A stretch of DNA of 64,000 nt, taken from positions 16,010,290 to 16,074,289 of the forward strand of contig OY986965.1 of assembly GCA_963920575.1 (NCBI GenBank), written 5' to 3'. How positions within the stretch are numbered: position 1 is the stretch's first letter; every line of letters starts with the position of its first letter. Source of the stretch: Narthecium ossifragum. Lineage: Eukaryota; Streptophyta; Magnoliopsida; Dioscoreales; Nartheciaceae. Positions 45,406-57,110 of this stretch are shown piece after piece. The notes under the pieces are model-generated. The model was not told where the DNA came from. It did not search any database and was given only the letters and a program-made list of their open reading frames with translations. The translations under genes were made by a program, and so were the position numbers.

Positions 45406-46014
45406 TCATCGTCGGTTGTAGTTACCGGAGCCGGAGGAGAGGACGGGCGAGGCCTGGACCGGGTAAGAAGGCGAAGGGGAAGTCCGCCTAAGCTCTTGGG
45501 GCGGGTTCGTCGTGAAAGGGTGGCCGGGTGATGGTGGCCGGTGGAGGGATGGGGACGGCTCACTCTTCAGCCGTTCCGAGCCCGCGATGAGCCGGTCGCG
45601 AGGAAGAAGACGAGCCACGTGACTAAGCCGAGGGGGAGCCGCGGCTCGAGCCAATCCGGGTGGAGAGAGAATATCCCGGGAAAAATCTGGAAAAATAGGT
45701 AAAATTCTAGAAAAATCATGGGAATGTTGTAGAATGGGTTCACCCGGGTCTGGAGGAGTTAAACTCGGAGTTGCAATGGGAGTTGCTCTCAGAGTTGCAA
45801 TAGGCGGATTCCTAATCCGAGTTGGCTCGGGGTTAGGCTCCGCAATCTGGGTTGCAGTAGGGGTCTGACTCGGAGTCTGAGTTATCCTCGACCAACTATT
45901 GGAAATCCGCTCCAATTCTCTATTTTGGCGCTCTATCAAAGTCGAACAGAGGTTCAACTGGGCCTGCATAATCTTGAATTGATGCTCCAAACTTTCCTGG
46001 GGTACTCCGTACAT
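45406..46014 (-). CDS. Family B internal ORF, gag-like N-terminal segment
   Basis: First ORF after the primer site (about 50 bp downstream). 202 codons beginning MYGVPQESLEHQFKIMQAQ: a short amphipathic/coiled-coil-like start with LIERQNRELERI, then a long Pro/Thr/Ser/Arg-rich low-complexity tail. No zinc knuckle or conserved gag core can be seen, so the label rests on position. The Q/E-rich helical start followed by a disordered region is common in TR-GAG type elements. Confidence 0.4.
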   Translation of the reverse strand: MYGVPQESLEHQFKIMQAQLNLCSTLIERQNRELERISNSWSRITQTPSQTPTATQIAEPNPEPTRIRNPPIATLRATPIATPSLTPPDPGEPILQHSHDFSRILPIFPDFSRDILSPPGLARAAAPPRLSHVARLLPRDRLIAGSERLKSEPSPSLHRPPSPGHPFTTNPPQELRRTSPSPSYPVQASPVLSSGSGNYNRR

Positions 46015-46078
46015 GGTGGCGAAGTTTCCAGTAGGTTCTGAACCGCACAGTCGGTGGAACGGAGCTCTGATACCAAGT

Positions 46079-47416
46079 TGTTACGAGCGGTCTACTCGTG
46101 ATCCTCTCTTAATGGGTCTCTACTGCTCCAATCGATCAGAATCGGCATGATCGGACTTGATTGAGTCCAATTGGCTAATTTGGCTAGCGGGATCGAATCT
46201 GGGTTGAGCTGGATCGGATCTGGCTGAGCCTGATTGGATGGGACTTGACTGGGTCAAGTCTGAATTGATCTGGATCAGGTTGACCAGGTTCAATTGGCTG
46301 GATGTGGCTGAGTCAGTTGGTTGGCTGAGTCTGATTCAAGCTGGCTTGGTTGAGCCAACTTGGTTGGGCTGAACCGGACTGACTGGATCTGAAGGCTGAC
46401 ATTCGCCGGAGTGGATCGCCGGCGTAGGGACGGCGGCGGTGGTCGGGACACTTCCAGAAAGGGTCGACTAGAGGTGGGGAAGAGATCCACCGGCTCAGAT
46501 CTGGGAGATGGGTGGAGGATCGGCCGGATCTAGAGGTTGACGGCGGCGGGTATGGGTTGACCGGCGTCGGGGACGACGGCGGGGGCTCTGGGGACGTCGG
46601 AAAGGGTCGTGGATGGTAGGAATGGAGTTAGGGACGATCAATGAGGGATTTAGGATGGGTTGGAGGTTAGGTTGGGGATGAATGTGGGTTGACGGCGGAG
46701 GGGACGGAGGTAGGCTTGTCGGGGACGGCGCCGGAGGGGACGAAGGACGGAGGGAAGGGTATGGCCGGAGTCGTGGGAGGTAGGGGAAGTCGGAGGTGGC
46801 CTTGGTTGGCGACGGGGGTGGCCGGAGAGGGAACGGCGGTGGAGATCGGCGGAAGCGAGGGTATGACTTGAGGAGGGAGACGATGAATAGTGCGGGTGAC
46901 GTGGCGGTGGGGTCGATGACGTGGCGGAGAGAGAAAGTGACGGGAAGAGAGAAACACTGGTGGAGGTGGTGCCGGCTGTGGAGAAGATGACCGACGGGGA
47001 AGAAGGTGGATCTATGGTGGATATTTGGTGGAAGCTATATTATCTCTACTCCTATGATAATTTATCAACTACTCCTAATAATTCATAACTCTTCATTCAT
47101 CATGCATCATTACCTAATACAAACTACTAAGGTCCTTTTATAGAGACCTTGAGAGAGTCCTAATCCACTAGAAAAACCCCCTTGCTTGATTAGCAAGTAA
47201 TAAGGTTTCTGACTCAACTCAACTTTCTAACTCAAAGGGACTCTTAATTAATTCCTAACAATCAACTAGGACTCAATAAAAAACTAATGATAAATACTAA
47301 TTAAATACTCTAGTTTGAACTAGGGAAGTCCAAGTCAAACTAGGAAAGAGGTTGAACCAGCTTGGTTCCTCTTCTGGGTTCGGGTCCAGTTGGTCGAGTC
47401 GGATCGACTCGTATCA
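46079..47416 (-). repeat. Family B 5' LTR
   Basis: Nearly the same sequence as 42816-44164, with a few substitutions and small indels (for example near 46895-46920). Confidence 0.92.
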
Positions 47417-49364
47417 GTTTCCCATTAATCGGACGGACATAGTGAAACCTAGGTTATACCCTAATCTTGTGGAATATATAGAATTAAAGCATGTTTAATC
47501 AATTATAGTTTGTCTAATTCATCTACTATCATGTATTGAAATTCTTTGCAATATTTGGTAGATACATGATGATTTGATAAGTTTTGGGAGATTAATCCCA
47601 CGATTCCTACACGGTTATTTGTGTTGCTAATCTTCTGGCTTAATTATCAATTGATTACAAAGTATGCTTAGTATCCACGTAACTTTTGGATAGAATGCTA
47701 TTTATTCATGTATTGCATACATTGATGTATCTAAGCCTATGTGAGACTTGTGGTTGAACCAAGGGAGTCATGCCCCTTGGAATGTTTAGATAATTAGATG
47801 GGCTGAAGGTGTGCCCTAGTTGATGTATATTGTAGTTGTGGTTGATTGTTGTAATTGTTTGGCCGGGGTGTATCCGGTTGTAGAAGTTGCGGTTGAAGGC
47901 TGTGGATGCCGTCGTAATGCAGAAATTTGAATTGAAATGTTCGTTTACGGCCTGTGTTGCCGTTGTTGTGGTAGATAGATATGTAATTATAGTTTAGAGC
48001 CATGCTATGATTACCCTCAGGCAAACTTGATGCTTTGCCTAGCCCGTGTATGTTGTCTTGGCATATTGTTGCATGCTACTATTCATGTATTCCTGTGCCT
48101 GAGCATTACATGCATTTGATTTGCATTAGAAGCATTAGGCTAGGTGGTAGGCGATGGTTTCGATCGCCGATTCGGGGTTCTCGGGTAGCCCGAATCTAGC
48201 CCTAGGACCGGGGTTCTCGGGTAGCCCGGATCTAGCCCTAGGACCAGGGTTTGGATAGTCGAGGATTAGGACGTGATGGTCATGAATGATCATGTTTGAT
48301 ATTATTCGGAGATTATTAGGTAGTCGGACTGGAATATTGTTGTTGAGGTTTAGAGGTCGTGTTGTTTCTCCAAGGCCAAGTGCTAAGGATGGATGTCGAT
48401 GCGTTCCCTGACATGCGTGTCCCCGCGAGAGATGTATGACTGGGCAGGGTGGTACCTAGACAGCAGCCCGCAGTCTTGGTTTCCTCTCGTTTATTCTTGG
48501 GTAAGGGTGATCACACATGGTACTGTTCCCCTGTTGGTGCTTAAGGTCATCTTGGTAACATGTTCAAGAGAGAGGTTCATGACGGGAGCCCTTGGGACAT
48601 CGATAGGGTATGAGACCCTTGGCATTTCTTAGACTTAGGCGGAGAGACAACACAGTTATTGTTTTCCTCCTTTCAGTGTGACGTAGAATAACGTAGAACC
48701 CTTCTGAGCTTTGTTGCTCACTCCTACCTGGGCTGCATCGGCGATGCAGATCGATGCAGTCCTTTCCTTTCAGGTGATCTTCTGGGCGTTGGCGCGCCAT
48801 TCTCGAGGTGATCGTGGACTTGGAGTTTCGAGGTGTACTTGACGATCCTGGAATTTTCCCTTCTGTTAATAATTGTACATCTGCAATTTGATTAAATGTA
48901 TAATTTCCCTCTTCGAGGATTTGATTATATGTATTAATTTATGTGATCAGGGTTGGTGGAATTATTGTATAAATAGATGTTGTACAAGAACCTATGTCAA
49001 TAAGTGAGATGATAATAGTAGAATTGTATTAATGTTGAATTTAGAATTGTTTTATTTATTGTTTTAAATTTTTGTTGAAATTGTAAACTGCACAGGGTTC
49101 AAATTGAGGAAATACAGGGGAGACTTTCGCCGTTTGATTTTAGAAATGAGTTTAGGACCTTTACGTCCCGGCCCGAATGGGTTTTTTGGGTCTGGGTGTG
49201 ACAACTTCCAGTCACCGTTGCCATTGCCAAGCGCACTGACACCAAGCTGATCACGATCCTCCTCCGGCCACGTCGCAGTAGAGCGGACAAGCCCGCCATG
49301 GTCGTCGCCACCGCGCCCATCCCCGTCTTCACCACCAAGGAAGATGTTATGCATCAAGCTTAGT

Positions 49365-50880
49365 ACCACTTCTTTCTTGGAACTTATAAAGGGTTTTTTG
49401 GTATAAATTTGAGACATTTGTTTCTGCAAAAACAATGCAGTTTTCAACTTCGGCTGATTATCAATGGTCTGATGCTCGTCCTCCAATGCATCTTGTCTCT
49501 GCTAGTGAACCTTGCATAAAAGTCCATCAAAGTAATTTTTTCAGTGGATTATGTCTTTAAGAAACTGTTCAAATTTTCACTCCTTTGACTACTATGCATC
49601 CCCGCAAAGAAAAAAGTCTTCAAATAAAGAGGGCTCCACTGATTTCTCATTTTATACAAATTGGCCAGCCTGTCATTGTCGATGATGTGATGTTCTATTA
49701 TAATACTTGCCCAAGTTGCACAAAATTCTTCGTCAGTCTTGGTATTCCAAATACAATTTCTTATTTTGTCAATGACTTCAATTTTATTTTCTATCCCTCC
49801 TAACTTCTCAGTCAACTTTTTGGTTATGTACCAGATATAAAACCTATGATGAGTAAAGGGAAAAACCTGTTCGATGGTAGCTCTCATTGCAGGATCTTGA
49901 TCTGTTATAATTGTACTGAGACATCTACCACTTGCTTCGATCTAAGTCTGAAACAACTATATAAATGACTCCATAGTTTCATCCTTGATAAAGCCACTTC
50001 CGAGAATCACTGTGTTGAAGTGGTTGTCTATTCAAAACAATGTGTCAGCTTGCCCTCCGTATCACATGGAATCTTGTAAAAAAACTCAAGATTCTTTTTT
50101 TGCTTTCCTTTGAAAATTTCTAATAGCAACTCTGCATTGTGCCCTCTAACCTCTTTCCTCATATTCCTCTTCAAATTTCAAGCATCTCTTTTTTATGAAA
50201 CCAATTTTGTCATGCCCTCCACTCTCATTCCGCAGGATTCCCATTGTTTGTGAAATACGGATGTTCAATGACTTGTGATCCTTAAAGAGACTATGTCTGG
50301 CTTTAACAATTCTTCGGCGATTTTTAAGAAAATGTCTCCTACTTAGGGTGCACAACTCATGATTATATTATTCCACAAACGTTTTGACAATATACTATCT
50401 TGTAGCCATATCCAACTTAAATCGCACCATAGCCTTACAATCAGTCTTTACAGTGCCACATTTTCTAACCGTCGAATTAACTTGCCACTTGCCATACTTG
50501 TAGCAAACCAAGATCCTTTGGCTCACCACTCTTTCGTCAGTGTCCCTCATATTTTGATATTTTTTTGTGCTTCTAGAAAAATCAAATCCAGTAGCGTACG
50601 CATATTTTCCATAGAAGCTTTCACACTCATCCAATGTCTTAAAAGTCATATCAATGGTTGGTATTAATTTAGAATCCACTTTTGGCACACCCTTATAAAT
50701 AGTAGCAGGACGAGGCATGTGACAGTTCTCAACACTTGGGTTGCCATCATCAATCTCCCTTGATACATGACGTAATGTTTCTCTATCAACTTGACAACTA
50801 CTTGTGTTAGAGCACAAAAATTAACAATGCAATAGTTATAGTGGAAAGAACTATAATCTTGATCGTCCATTCCCATCCAC
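49365..50880 (-). pseudogene. FAR1-related sequence (FRS)/MULE-derived gene, decayed
   Basis: Minus-strand blocks in order: FKTLDECESFYGKYAYATGF (FAR1 zinc-domain start, about 50660), TDCKAMVRFKLD (50430), FLKNRRRIVKARHSLFKDH (50330), IITDQDPAMRATIEQVFP near 49890 (transposase-like DD region), HHRFYIWYITKKLTEKL, then NQWSPLYLKTFFFAGMHSSQRSENLNSFL near 49580 (the SxRSExxNxxF block), and LFLQKQMSQIYTKKPF near 49400. Stops and frameshifts separate the blocks, and the SWIM zinc finger is absent. Known members (FHY3/FAR1) are transposase-derived transcription factors; this copy is dead. It ends about 170 bp from the family-F LTR. Confidence 0.82.
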
Positions 50881-51480
50881 TGATCAGGATCAAATTCGGG
50901 ATTATTAGCTTCTTTTAAACACCAGTGAACTGGTACTCTGTTTGCTCGCCTCCCACTTGCGTCTTCGCCATCACTGACCTTCCAACTCCAACGGTGGTGT
51001 CGGCATTGACATTACCCCAAACCCTCCTCCCTTCCTCCTATCCCGATCCCCATCATTGTCGCCCCTTTTCCGTCGATCTCCACCACCCTCTCTCACCACT
51101 ACTCATCTCAATCTCATCACCACCTCAACCCATCTCTTCTTCCCTCCACCGTCGCCATCACCCGCCATGTCAGCAGCCGCTGCCAGCACCCCCATCGCAC
51201 ATTACCCTCCATCTCAATATATATATATATATATCAACTTAAATCTATCCTAAACTCTGATTTCTTCTACTCGTCCATCAATGATTTATGAGACTTACCC
51301 AACATGTCATATCCTCGGCTCAACGATGCCCAATGCGACTTTGGTGACGATCCACAGAATACATCAAAAATCTAAAATAGGCTAAGAACCACACGAATTC
51401 GATCATATCATTATTAAAAGAAAATAAATAAAATAGAAAGAAAATATTAGAAGACTTCTAAAATATTAAACTATATGATT
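50881..51480. other. Intergenic stretch with AT microsatellite
   Basis: Pyrimidine-rich sequence upstream of the FRS pseudogene. Perfect (AT)9 at 51217-51234. No gene recognised. Confidence 0.5.
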
Positions 51481-51739
51481 GAATCTGAAGGTTCAAGAGG
51501 GGGAGGGTGAATTGGACTCTTTTCGAAAAACTTGACTACATGGATAAGAAGCATGGCATCTTCTTCAAAGATTACTCAAAACACAAGTAAAAATTTTAAA
51601 AATGTCGAATTGATTGAATTTCCTATGGAATTAGACTCACTTAATAAGTAGTCCATTTCAGATGTCCCTAATAGGAAAATATATCAGGTTTGATTTCTGG
51701 ATTTGAAATCGCTAATAGCGATAAAAACTGTTGAAAGGA

Positions 51740-52166
51740 TCGTATCAGTGGATCAAGAAGATAAGACAATTAATCTTCTATCAGAAGATGATATCCAAAT
51801 TATATCGATAAATACAATTATATCCATATTAGATTAATTCAAGTGACTTATAAACCACTTACCCTTTCAGCAAGTGCATCAATTTTATCATGTTTAAGAG
51901 ATGCCAGATGCTTAAACAAGACTCAATCTCTAATAGGATTTATGGAGACTAGTTTAAGTCAAGGTCCAATATACTTTAATGTGTATCCAAATTTAAATCT
52001 GTCATTGACAGATCCACATATATTAGAACCAGTTAGTTTTAATATAAAGACTCATGGTTATGAATTCTTACTACAATCAGAAATAATAACAATAATCTAT
52101 CTTATTCATTATAAAGTTTTAAATACTTTAACCCCTAAAGTTAGGCAACATACTGATCGCTCGTGA
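51740..52166 (+). pseudogene. Endogenous caulimovirid-like movement protein fragment
   Basis: The open frame from 51843, with recognisable sequence before it separated by stops, has the core of the 30K-superfamily movement protein as seen in plant pararetroviruses of the Caulimoviridae: a Pro-Leu-Thr motif, a conserved Leu-Arg-Asp-Ala-Arg block, a Gly-Pro-x-Tyr-Phe-Asn motif near the middle, a Leu-Thr-Asp-Pro block and a Thr-His-Gly-Tyr motif, ending with a Tyr-Lys-Val-Leu-Asn-Thr block. Only about 130 codons are recognisable. Upstream stops, no adjoining coat, RT or RNase H sequence, and AT-rich surroundings show an old, defective integrated copy. Genus assignment (florendovirus- or petuvirus-like) is a guess from motif style. 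Confidence 0.62.
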
Positions 52167-52205
52167 AATGGTCTCATTAAATCGTACGCAAAACGTAATG
52201 TAGAA

Positions 52206-52220
52206 ATATATATATATATA
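52206..52220. repeat. AT microsatellite
   Basis: (AT)7-8 directly downstream of the movement-protein fragment. Confidence 0.9.
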
Positions 52221-53345
52221 CTCCTAATGATCTTAGCACAACCTATTCTAGCATAGCATAGCCTATCTCAATAGCAAATCATAAATCACATGAAAACCAG
52301 CATATGAATCTCTACAATCAATCACAGAAATCATGTAGGACTAAAAGTATGTTAAGGAAACTATGTTCCGTCAACTCTATTAACAATGAAAAACAAATTC
52401 ATAGGATCATGTCTTGAGAAGAGTAAAAGATTCAAACCAAACAATACACAAAGTTAGTCTAAGGCTTCATGAGATCCCTAAGTTAATAAATTATCCACGC
52501 AACTGAGAAATGGTGGCCATAGATTCGATAAAGAACGCCAGGGATCTACGCCGCATCTCCTTGATTTTCAACAACCCTAATCCTCTCTTTTTCCTCTCTA
52601 ATGGTGATAAAAAACATGAGAAATTTGGATGAAATAACCCTATTTATAAGATAACTCCCGAAATTAGAATTTTGGCTAAGTTTGACTTCTATTACAACTC
52701 AGATTTCCTGAATTAACTCTAGCATCCCTATTCCGATCGCAATCGGATCCAATCAATCCGTAATCTGAACACTTGTCCATCATGAAAGATGTTGATTAGG
52801 AAGTGCTCTATCATATCCCAAAGATTTCATAATATTTAGAGTTGTAATATTTGACGAATATTCTTCTATACATCGAAGGAACAGTTTTTCAGCACCTGTA
52901 TATATTTACATTCTTCAACATTAGTATCAATCCATCAGGAATCTCATAAAGTATCCAACATGAAAGTTGTAGCTTTTAAAATCTTATATCACTTGCTAAA
53001 GTTTCCAAATATTTGGACTTATACAGAACTTCTAGAAAATATTCTCCTGACAGGCGACGAAGCAGTCTCTTTCACATAAATCCATATTTTTAGTCGGAAA
53101 TCTTGTATTTCTTATCGAATCATGATTAAACCTGAAATCAACCAACAAACTATTAAATACAACTGAAGGTCTAAGAGCGGGTTGGTCTTAGGCCTTATAA
53201 AAGAAAATCAATTATGGAAACCTAGAGAGGAGGAGTCTAATAAAACCGTATGCTTGTAAATGAATAGAGTATAAAATAAAGCAAGTAAATGAAGGATAAG
53301 ATAAAGCAAGTAACTGAATAGAGAATTATGATTAGTTAAGAATAG
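52221..53345. other. Unassigned, probably old LTR leader on the minus strand
   Basis: No ORF. The minus strand reads CTTATAAATAGGGTTATTTC near 52640 followed by a G/A-rich leader with GGCGTAGATCCCTGGCG, the style of an LTR promoter-leader region. LTR ends could not be located. Confidence 0.3.
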
Positions 53346-54310
53346 TTGGAGCCGAGCCATCATCGTCCCGGCTCAAAACCAGAGCCCGTCGGCTCTTCCC
53401 CAAGCCGCCACCCCCACGCCGCCCTCCGACGCCGTCCTCTCCACCTGCTCATCGAGGAAGCACCGACGTCCCTCACCGAAGCCTCCGTGGCCAACTACGA
53501 CCACGATAGAGGCTGGGATCGCCGGGATTCAACTCCGGCGAACTCCCCTGTTGCGACATCCTTCAATCAATCGTATTCTGAGGTTGATCCTTCGATCACA
53601 CCTCACGACAAAGGACCCAAGACCTTTTCGTACCTGTTTCCGACGATCTCAAGCACCGTCGCGGCCTAGATCACCGACGATCATCGGCGACGACATCCAC
53701 CGCACCACCACCTTCAGATCCGGTGCATCCGCAGCCCAATCTGTCGATCAAACTGTACGGATGGAACCCCCACGTCCCTGCGAAGCTTCCTGTGTCGTTG
53801 CCACACTCCGGCGACCTGGTTTCGTCGTTGATCCAGCTCTGGCAGCTTCTCAGCCGTCCGATCAAGACTGCAACTTGATCCAGCCATTTGATCAGCGTGA
53901 TCTTCGATCCAGTGATTCCGATCTTCGATCTGAACCTGATCAAAGAGTCCCGACCGCCTACGACCTTCCCTGCCAAGATCCCGACCGCCGCCGCCGCCCC
54001 ACGCCGGTGTTCCACTCCGATGAACCACAACCCTTGGATCCAATCCGGTTCTGCCAGCCACTTAGCCCAATCCAAGCACTTAGCCCAATCAGACTTGATC
54101 CAATCAAGTCTAATTCCGATCAGACTCAATCCAGCCCAATCCAGTCAATCCTGATCCAATTCCTCGAGCCAGATATGAACTAGCTCAAGCCCGATCCGAT
54201 CCAGCTAGCCAGATTCAACCAATTGGACTCAAATCAAGTCCGATCAGGCCAATTCTGATCTATTAGAGCAGTAGAGACCCAATACGAGAGGATTATGAGT
54301 AGACCGCTCG
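53346..54310 (+). mobile_element. Truncated family B copy (internal region fused to LTR 3' end)
   Basis: 53346-53945 matches the family-B internal region (reverse complement of about 45540-44870). About 53950-54310 matches the 3' part of the family-B LTR (as at 34860-35165), ending GAGTAGACCGCTCGTA. The junction skips the rest of the internal region and the 5' part of the LTR: an internal deletion or recombinant. Confidence 0.75.
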
Positions 54311-55072
54311 TATCAGAGAGTTAAGGGAGATTGCCCCAGATTTTATAGTGGTTGGACAAACCTTGTCTACGACCACTTCACTCAAGGCCCTCCTTGAGGT
54401 TCCACTACTTGCAAGACCTCTTATAAGATTTCCACCAAGCTTACGAGTGTTTGGTAACCTTACAATCTCTCCCAACCTCTTGGGTATCACTCTTGAATGT
54501 CTCTCACAAATTCTACTTCACACTTGAATTAGTTTTACAAAAATTAAGCTCGCAAGAAGAAGATTAAAACTTGTTACAATGTTTACAAATAATCCCCACA
54601 ATTTTCTTGCAAGTTTGCTACTTCTTCCTATTTATAGCTGAGCTCAAAAGCCCTCCAAATAGCCTTTCAACGGCTATTTCTGCTTTCTCCAACGGTTCTT
54701 TAACGGCTATATTCCTGACTGGCGATCGACAGTCGCATTGTCCGCCACATCGTCCGTGAGCCTCTAAGAAGGAACGCTTCCTAGGGTCGATGCATCATTC
54801 GATTGTCGGTTCAACACATAAGGTCACATAGGCCACGATCGACCAATCATTCGACTGTCGGCCTATAACCCACAAATGACCTCCGTGGTTGATCCGCGCA
54901 TCAACCGCTAGACTCCACGATCGATTCGTGCATCAACCGTTGCATTGATCGCGAGTACAATAACATATAAATATTGAACTTAATGTTTTCCAAATTAAGG
55001 TGTATAAATATTAAGCCAATGTTTTACCATCATGAATATATTGACATCATCAAAACAAGGTTCTGACTAACA
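54311..55072 (-). mobile_element. Copia-type (SIRE-like) LTR fragment, minus strand
   Basis: The minus strand starts TGTTAGTCAGAACCTTGTTT at 55072, has TATA motif GCTATAAATAGG near 54640, and a GTGGTTGGACAAACC motif near 54350 typical of SIRE/Maximus LTR ends. A clean terminal TG/CA and target duplication are not visible on the left. Upstream of the TATA (54720-54960) are several CGATCGAC/CGACTGTCGG dyads. Confidence 0.55.
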
Positions 55073-56336
55073 ACAACTACTCTAGGCCTAATAAAGGTAA
55101 ATTAAGGGGTTTAATTATGAAAATTTCATAACTCTTGCCACCCCCAACTTACAGTTTGCTAGTCCTCGAGTAAAAACAAGATAAGAAGAAAGCAATAAAT
55201 CTAACTAGCCACTTTCGTAGGTCTCACGATTGCACTTAGCATGTGCAACAAGCTTTTAAAGCAATGGGTTACCCCAGTGGAAGAGTTATATTTTCTTGAG
55301 GGTTTTTAGGGATGACACCCAAAAACATCTATACAATCCATTGAATATGTCATTTGAAATCAATCATAATATTCATCAACTCTAATGTATGAAATATAAA
55401 TACTATTCATAAATATACCCTTTAACTCATAGTCACATAAAAATATAGTAAATCAAAATATGTTATAACATATTTTCAAGACTTAAACATATTTACTCAT
55501 GATTAAAAACAAATTTAACACTACTATGTGTGAATAGAATTTCACATGCTTTAGAGACTCAATCTCTGTTTTTTTTATTTCTCTTTTTTTTTTCTATTTT
55601 AATCATGACATGTGCAATGTTCTGATCTCTTAAACTTTCTTAAGGGTTCATGTAACGAGGTTCAAGCCAGTGACTCCCAAAACAGACGGCTTTAGGCCAC
55701 TAAATGTAGAACACACTTCAGACTCTAATGTTCAAACCATGAAGGCTACAAATCATAACTAGTCATACTCGATTTACATGAACACCATGTTGGCTATGCA
55801 TATTGCCCGATTACTAAATTGAAAATTGTATATTCAGATAATTGCATGTGCTCATGTATTTTCTATGAAATCGCGTAAAACTGTAAATCTATCATAATAT
55901 AATGCTTAGAATCTAATATCAACTATTTAACATGTTGAAGTATACATGTGTATTGGGATATGTCAAGTTATCCTTAAATTAATAATAAAAGTGTTAAAAT
56001 ATAGAAATAGTGTCATGCATAGCAAAACAATTTACCATCAGTTATATAACATACAAGTATCAGAATAATTCAGAAGATAAATTTCTAAAGCAGGCATCTT
56101 TGTCAAATTATATCATAATTTCATTCTTTTGACATAATTCAAGTGATGTATAATATTTTGATTATCTAAAAAATAAGCATTGAATTCCTATAATTCTACC
56201 CCTAACTTAAATGTAATTGTCCCAAATTACACTGAGTTATAAAATAAAGCAAAGAAAATAGGGTAGAGATTACCATAATGAAGCGTAAAAATTTCCGCTC
56301 TCTATAAATATGTCAAGCACCTACGTTGTGAGGACC
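55073..56336. other. AT-rich non-coding gypsy remnant
   Basis: No ORFs. GCCACCCCCAACTTACAG at 55138 and GGGTTACTTCCCGGCAAGCG at 60326 are phrases I associate with non-coding parts of plant Athila/Tat-type elements. Together with the minus-strand protease at 62500-62940 they suggest one old element broken by later insertions. Confidence 0.35.
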
Positions 56337-57000
56337 CGTTCCTCTGACTCGGCTCGACCGCGTCGGTCGAGGGCCAATCCCTTCCTTGGTTTGTTTCCGG
56401 GTCGAGCGCGATCGGCTGATCGCATGACCTCTTTGCGACCCCAGGGGCAATTTGGTTAAATTGCGCCCTGTCGGGTGGTTTCACACGCGCGTAATGCACA
56501 CACGGCCTCATAATGATGTATGTGCTTGAGTAGACCCATAGGAGTGCTCTGGATCCGAAGATCAGGTTTGATCAAGTAGATCTAGATCTGAACGGCCGAG
56601 ATCAGCTTGATGATGATCGAATAGCGTAGGACTTAAGTAACCCGTTTGTTTAACACATAACCCTACTTTTCACTCTCACTTACGCGAGATCTGTGTCTGG
56701 GTCACGGCTCGACGGCTAAGGAGAGGGAGAGATCGCGACAGCTGAGAAGGGAAAGAGACCGCGCGAGAGAGAGGAGATCTTGGCGGCGGCGGTTGCGACC
56801 GGAGGCGAGAGACGCGGCTGCGGGGGGGCTCTTCTCTCCGGCGGTGGGTGACTTGGCTGCGTTGGCGGTGGCGTCTACAAAGGTCTTGGAGGCGGCGTCT
56901 ACGGAGAGCTTGGAGGCGGCAACGACTACCGTGGCCGGAGAAGAAGAGGTAGGGATCTCTACCCTAACCTTGGGTTAGGCTTTAAGAGTGGGTTTTGAAT

Positions 57001-57110
57001 GCTTGGGATTTACTTGTTCTCTGCCTTGCTGCATTGGATTGCTTGAGTTGCTTGGGATTTACTTGTTCTCTTCCTTGCTGCATTGGATTGCTTGAGTTGC
57101 TTGGGATTCT
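57001..57110. repeat. 49-bp tandem repeat, about 2.2 copies, inside family F LTR
   Basis: GCTTGGGATTTACTTGTTCT starts at 57001 and recurs at 57050 with one or two changes, then a partial copy follows. Confidence 0.8.

Larger units (their letters stand above)
42816..47416 (-). mobile_element. Complete non-autonomous LTR retrotransposon ('family B', 4.6 kb)
   Basis: Perfect 5-bp duplication GTTTC (42811-42815 and 47417-47421). LTRs at 42816-44164 and 46079-47416 are near-identical over their length. Minus-strand order: 5' LTR (47416-46079), primer site ACTTGGTATCAGAGC (46078-46064), about 1.9 kb internal, purine tract GAAGGAAGGGGGG at 44165-44177, then 3' LTR. The internal region encodes no protease, RT or integrase, so it must use proteins from another element. 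High LTR identity implies a recent insertion. Confidence 0.95.
39107..49192 (+). mobile_element. Family F LTR (plus strand) split by a family G LTR and a complete family B element
   Basis: Starts TGTGAGGACCTG (39107) and ends GGGTCTGGGTGTGACA (49192). Flanking 5-mers are ACTTA (39102-39106) and ACTTC (49193-49197), one mismatch. Segments 39107-40417, 41955-42815 and 47417-49192 are collinear with the LTR at 56337-59192. No primer site or gag follows, so it is a solo LTR. A TATA motif CATATAAATAGG lies near 39424. Confidence 0.8.
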
